DNA from: an uncultured Oscillibacter sp.
GTDB taxonomy: Bacteria > Bacillota_A > Clostridia > Oscillospirales > Oscillospiraceae
NCBI GenBank assembly: GCA_951800675.1
Contig: CATOKC010000070.1
Span: forward strand, 1 to 17,334
Direction: 5' to 3'
DNA length: 17,334 bases
Shown here: piece by piece, positions 14,289 through 17,334 of the stretch
Layout of the letters: each line of letters begins with the position of its first letter
Position numbering within the stretch: the first letter of the stretch is position 1
Program-made: the position numbers and the translations under genes
Notes under the pieces: model-generated
Databases searched by the model: none
Told to the model about the DNA's origin: nothing
What the model saw: the letters and a program-made list of their open reading frames with translations, nothing else

Positions 14289-14624
14289 ATGGCAAATCGT
14301 CAACACGGCCGGGGCCGGACCCCGGCAGGCGGCCGGACGGCCCGGACCGTGCCCGTCTCCCGGTCCACGGTCCGGGCCGGGGAGACCGCCCCGCCGGGCA
14401 CGCCCATTTACACGGAGCCGGAGGTCCGCCGCTGGCCCCATCCTGTGGAGGACCCGGCTTCCCCGCCGGAGCCCGCCATGCACTACATCCGCTGCGCCCT
14501 GTCCTACCAGAATCAGCTCCTGGCGGACATCAAGACGCTGCTGGAGCAGCTATACACCGCCGCCCCGGCAGCGGAAAATCTTCCGGCTCCGGAAAAGGAT
14601 GACCAGAATTTGTCCAAGTTGTAA
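14289..14624 (+). CDS. Unknown small protein in the spoIIID transcription unit
   Basis: 111 aa, ATG preceded by GGAAGGAGGG. The N-terminal 60 residues are Arg/Gly/Pro/Thr-rich and probably disordered (RQHGRGRTPAGGRTARTV); residues 64-90 form one likely amphipathic helix (HYIRCALSYQNQLLADIKTL). No signal peptide or membrane span. I do not recognise a family. Position directly after spoIIID, under the same predicted SigE-like promoter and before a terminator, makes it a candidate mother-cell sporulation gene, which is context only. Confidence 0.7.
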   Translation: MANRQHGRGRTPAGGRTARTVPVSRSTVRAGETAPPGTPIYTEPEVRRWPHPVEDPASPPEPAMHYIRCALSYQNQLLADIKTLLEQLYTAAPAAENLPAPEKDDQNLSKL

Positions 14625-14685
14625 ATTTTCTGAAAATATTTTAAATCCCTTGTAAGAAATGACAGAAGCAGCGGAATTCTGACCG

Positions 14686-14714
14686 AAAAAATAGCGGCAT
14701 CGCCGCTATTTTTT
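14686..14714. terminator. Bidirectional intrinsic terminator after the spoIIID unit
   Basis: 13-bp perfect stem AAAAAATAGCGGC / GCCGCTATTTTTT with an ATC loop. The A and T runs at the stem ends allow termination in both directions. Confidence 0.88.
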
Positions 14715-14717
14715 CTC

Positions 14718-14746
14718 TTGTCTTTTTCCGGGACCCGCCTTATAAT
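14718..14746 (+). promoter_or_regulatory. Promoter of the LCP-SLH operon
   Basis: -35 TTGTCT (14718-14723), 17-bp spacer, consensus -10 TATAAT (14741-14746). The leader of roughly 90 nt holds a bulged CCCG(T)TCC / GGACGGG hairpin (about 14759-14779) followed by CCTTTTT, and a perfect 7-bp hairpin GCGCCCA / TGGGCGC at 14810-14828 ending two bases before AGGAGG. Confidence 0.6.
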
Positions 14747-14842
14747 GAAGCAAACATCCCCGTTCCGCCTTTGGACGGGCCTTTTTCCCGCACTTACTTT
14801 TGATGATACGCGCCCATGCGGTGGGCGCACAGGAGGTTTCCC

Positions 14843-15826
14843 ATGGCATCCAGACTTCGCCGCCGGAAGCGCAGCCCCTGGCTCGTAACCCTGCTGCTGC
14901 TGTTCATCCTCATCGGGCTGTGCTGCGCCGTGGTCCGGGTTTACTTCCGGGCCCCGGACCAGAAAGCCGGGGACTCCGTCATGATCCAGCGGGTAAACAC
15001 CCCCGCCGTTTCGGACGACCTCTCCGACGAGGAGGCGGAGGCCCTCCGCTCCCACTACGAGCGTAAGCCTCAGTTCTGGACCATCCTGCTCTCCGGCCGG
15101 GACGACGACAACGGCGGCACGGACACAAACATCCTGGTGGCCGTGGACGTGCCAAACGGCTATGTATACGGCGTCAGCATCCCCCGGGACACCAAATCCA
15201 GCATCAACGGGAAAAACCGCAAAATTAACTTCGCCTACAACTCCGGGGGCATGGAGCTGCTGGCGGACACGATATCCAGCCAACTGGGCATCCCGGTGGA
15301 CTACACGGTGCTGGTGAACCTGAAGGGGTTCCAGGCTCTGGTGGACACCATCGGCGGCGTGGACTTTTACATTCCGGTGGACATGCACTATGAAGACCCC
15401 TATCAGAACCTTTCCATCCATTTCTCCAAAGGCATGCGGCACCTGAGCGGGGAGGAGGCTTTGAAGGTGGTCCGCTGCCGGAGCGCCTACGCCTCCCAGG
15501 ACATCGGCCGGATGCAGACCCAGCAGGACTTCCTGAAGGCCGTGGCCAAGCAGTTGATGACCCCCGAGATCGCCCTGAAGCTGCCGGACCTGTGCGGCAT
15601 CTTCATCAACTATGTGGAAACCGACCTGAACGCGGGCAACCTGGCCTGGCTGGGCGGAGAGGTCCTTAACATGGGAATGGACAACATCAGCTTCGCCACC
15701 CTTCCCGGCGAGTGGCACGACCCCTACATCTACCTGGACCAAGAGGAGGTCCTGGCCATGGTAAACCAGTACCTGAACCCCTATACCGAGGACCGCACGG
15801 CGGAGGATCTGAACATTTTGACCTAA
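14843..15826 (+). CDS. LytR-CpsA-Psr (LCP) family cell-wall polymer ligase
   Basis: 327 aa from the ATG at 14843, with AGGAGG six bases upstream. The basic N-terminus MASRLRRRKRS and one membrane span (about residues 13-31) place the rest outside. The LCP domain (about 75-290) shows DTNILVAVDVPNGYVYGVSIP with Arg115, NLKGFQALVDTIGGVDF and HLSGEEALKVVRCRS, followed by DIGRMQTQQ where family members commonly have GRxxRQQ. Family knowledge: LCP enzymes transfer teichoic acid-like or capsular polymers from undecaprenyl carriers onto peptidoglycan. The next gene begins 22 bp after its stop and carries SLH domains, which bind wall polymers, so the two are probably one envelope operon. Confidence 0.93.
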   Translation: MASRLRRRKRSPWLVTLLLLFILIGLCCAVVRVYFRAPDQKAGDSVMIQRVNTPAVSDDLSDEEAEALRSHYERKPQFWTILLSGRDDDNGGTDTNILVAVDVPNGYVYGVSIPRDTKSSINGKNRKINFAYNSGGMELLADTISSQLGIPVDYTVLVNLKGFQALVDTIGGVDFYIPVDMHYEDPYQNLSIHFSKGMRHLSGEEALKVVRCRSAYASQDIGRMQTQQDFLKAVAKQLMTPEIALKLPDLCGIFINYVETDLNAGNLAWLGGEVLNMGMDNISFATLPGEWHDPYIYLDQEEVLAMVNQYLNPYTEDRTAEDLNILT

Positions 15827-15848
15827 CCCACCGTCCGAAAGGAACGCC

Positions 15849-17285
15849 ATGAAAAGAACGTTTTCCGCCCTGCTGCTGGCCGTCTGCCTGCTGCTGGCCC
15901 TCCCCGCCCAGGCCGCCCAGGCGGCGGACTTCCCCCGCGGCCGGACCTATGCCGGGGAGTTTTCCGACCTGTCCCCAAACTCGCCCTTCTACGACAACGC
16001 GGCCGCGCTCTATGAGTACGGCCTCTCCAATGGGAGGGGGGACGGGGCCTTTGACCCAGGGGACTCCGTGACGGTGGGACAAGCCGTCATCTTTGCCGGG
16101 CGCATCCGCGGTCTTTACCGGACCGGCGACCCAGAGGCCGCCCAGGCCCACCGCCAGGAGAACGCCCCGGCGGCCCTGGCCTACCTGCGCTACCTCCAGG
16201 CGGAAGGTACGCTGGAGGCGGACTTCCCGGACGGGCAGGCGCTGTACGAGCCCGTCACCCGGGCCCAGGCGGCCCATATTCTGGCGGGCGTCCTGCCGGA
16301 GGAGGCCCTTCCCTCCATCCACAGCGAGCTGGTGGCCGTGGGCTATGCCTCCCGCCGCTTCATCCCCGACGTGGACGAGTACACCCCCTATTATCAGGAT
16401 ATTCTGGGCCTTTACCGGAAGGGTGTCTGCGTGGGAAGTGACGCCGCCGGGTCCTTCCTCCCCGGCCAGCCCATCACCCGGGGCGCCTTGGCCGCCATGC
16501 TTACCCGGATGCTGGACCCCGCCCTACGGGTCCGGCCCCAGTGGGACCTCAGCGATCTTTTCGCCGCCGCCGGGACCTCCCTGGCGGATTTGGTGGAGCC
16601 GGGAGTCTATCATCTGGCCCCCGCCACGGCGGAGGAGCTGGAAAGCTCCCTCCGCTCCATGCTGGCCCGGGGCAGCGGCCAGATTGTCTTTTACTATCCC
16701 GGTCTCTCCGAGGCGGAGGCCCGGCAGCTGATGGACCGCTCCCTGGCCGTGATGAAGGCCCACTGCGAGCAGGGCTACAACGAGGTCCTCTGCACCCGGG
16801 GCGCGGGTCTGGTGACGCTGAGCTTTTCCGCCGCCGGAGCGGGCCGCCGCACCCAGGAGTACCGGGCCGCCGCCATGGAGGCCGCCGCCGCCGTCCACGA
16901 CCGGCTCTGGGCCGAAGGAGCCCTCCGCCCCGATATGACGGAGCTGGAAAAGGCCCGGGTCTACTACGGCTGGATTTGTGACCACTGCGTTTACGACTAT
17001 CAGGCCGGGGACGAATCCCTGAGCCATATCCCCTACAGCCTTTTTGTAAACGGCTCCGCCGTTTGCGACGGCTACACCGGAGCCTATAACCTCCTTTTGA
17101 AGCTGGAGGGCATCCGCTGCTCCACCGTCATTCAGGGGGACCATATCTGGACCGTGGCCACCCTGGACGGCATGGAATATCACATCGATACCACCTGGGG
17201 CGACAGCGGCAGTGAAATCAGCTATGACTACTTCGCCATGACCCCCCGGCAGTCCCAGCTGGCGCACGCCGGGAAGAGCGCCTAA
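15849..17285 (+). CDS. Secreted SLH-domain protein with C-terminal transglutaminase-like domain
   Basis: 478 aa, AAAGGA upstream of the ATG. MKRTFSALLLAVCLLLALPA with AQA-type cleavage sites (about residue 22-26) is a classical signal peptide. Three S-layer homology repeats follow, about residues 38-90 (FSDLSPNSPFYDNAAALYEYG), 108-152 (degenerate) and 172-224 (DVDEYTPYYQDILGLYRKGV), expected to anchor it to wall polymers. After a linker, residues about 365-470 are transglutaminase-like, with Cys406 (SAVCDGYTGAYNLLLKL), His432 (GDHIWTV) and Asp447 (YHIDTTWGD) forming the usual triad. Substrate is unknown; wall-linked protein crosslinking or peptidase activity are both possible for this superfamily. 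Complete within the window and followed by a terminator hairpin. Confidence 0.93.
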   Translation: MKRTFSALLLAVCLLLALPAQAAQAADFPRGRTYAGEFSDLSPNSPFYDNAAALYEYGLSNGRGDGAFDPGDSVTVGQAVIFAGRIRGLYRTGDPEAAQAHRQENAPAALAYLRYLQAEGTLEADFPDGQALYEPVTRAQAAHILAGVLPEEALPSIHSELVAVGYASRRFIPDVDEYTPYYQDILGLYRKGVCVGSDAAGSFLPGQPITRGALAAMLTRMLDPALRVRPQWDLSDLFAAAGTSLADLVEPGVYHLAPATAEELESSLRSMLARGSGQIVFYYPGLSEAEARQLMDRSLAVMKAHCEQGYNEVLCTRGAGLVTLSFSAAGAGRRTQEYRAAAMEAAAAVHDRLWAEGALRPDMTELEKARVYYGWICDHCVYDYQAGDESLSHIPYSLFVNGSAVCDGYTGAYNLLLKLEGIRCSTVIQGDHIWTVATLDGMEYHIDTTWGDSGSEISYDYFAMTPRQSQLAHAGKSA

Positions 17286-17310
17286 ACGGCCATAGAAGCG
17301 CAAACCTGCG

Positions 17311-17334
17311 GCGCGGGACCATTTGGTCCCGCGC
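17311..17334 (+). terminator. Terminator hairpin of the LCP-SLH operon (at window edge)
   Basis: Perfect 10-bp stem GCGCGGGACC / GGTCCCGCGC with an ATTT loop, 25 bp after the last stop codon. The window ends at the base of the stem, so the U-tract cannot be checked. Confidence 0.7.

Noticed and set aside
14513..15850. 445-codon minus-strand frame
   Set aside because: Antisense to the LCP gene and crosses a terminator and promoter region; no domain recognisable.

Overview
The window is GC-rich bacterial chromosome, almost entirely coding, with short intergenic gaps, strong AGGAGG-type ribosome binding sites and compact hairpin terminators. A SpoIIID homologue, SLH and LCP cell-envelope proteins, DUF975 and DUF3842 proteins, two ECF S components and an RNHCP protein point to an anaerobic, spore-forming-lineage Clostridia member. 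A GC-rich Oscillospiraceae-type gut bacterium is my inference; no rRNA gene is present to prove it. I found no phage, IS element, CRISPR array, tRNA or rRNA.

Layout. (1) 1-1563: the 5' end of a lipoprotein sugar-binding protein (minus strand), divergent from an AraC-family regulator; the 347-bp gap holds both promoters and three copies of a putative regulator site. (2) 1611-3834: pyrG (CTP synthase) plus a small unknown gene, closed by a hairpin. (3) 3833-5014: a small XRE regulator divergent from an 83-aa protein, with three operator-like repeats between them, then a 12-codon leader ORF, a large hairpin and an RNHCP-domain protein. (4) 5074-7543: M24 aminopeptidase, ArsC/Spx-like thiol protein and tRNA-dihydrouridine synthase in one tight run with a terminator. 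(5) 7549-8479: a DUF975 membrane protein as a single transcription unit. (6) 8487-11206: an ECF S component divergent from a MocR/GntR-aminotransferase regulator, which overlaps tail-to-tail with a second ECF S component. (7) 11219-13849 (minus): Fe-S aldo/keto reductase, DUF3842 and a P-loop kinase with an unknown N-terminal domain, tightly coupled. (8) 13960-14714: spoIIID with a SigE-like promoter and a small unknown gene. (9) 14718-17334: LCP-family ligase and an SLH/transglutaminase-like surface protein.

How the genes fit together. The AraC regulator probably controls the divergent sugar uptake gene. The MocR-like regulator probably controls the divergent vitamin-type S component; it has lost the lysine that normally binds PLP. 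The LCP protein attaches wall polymers and the next gene carries SLH domains that bind such polymers, so the pair makes sense as an envelope operon. The AKR-DUF3842-kinase operon is the least explained multi-gene unit. I see no undescribed defence or mobile system; the most interesting signals are regulatory layouts (AraC sites, XRE operators, the RNHCP leader) and proteins that lack canonical catalytic residues.
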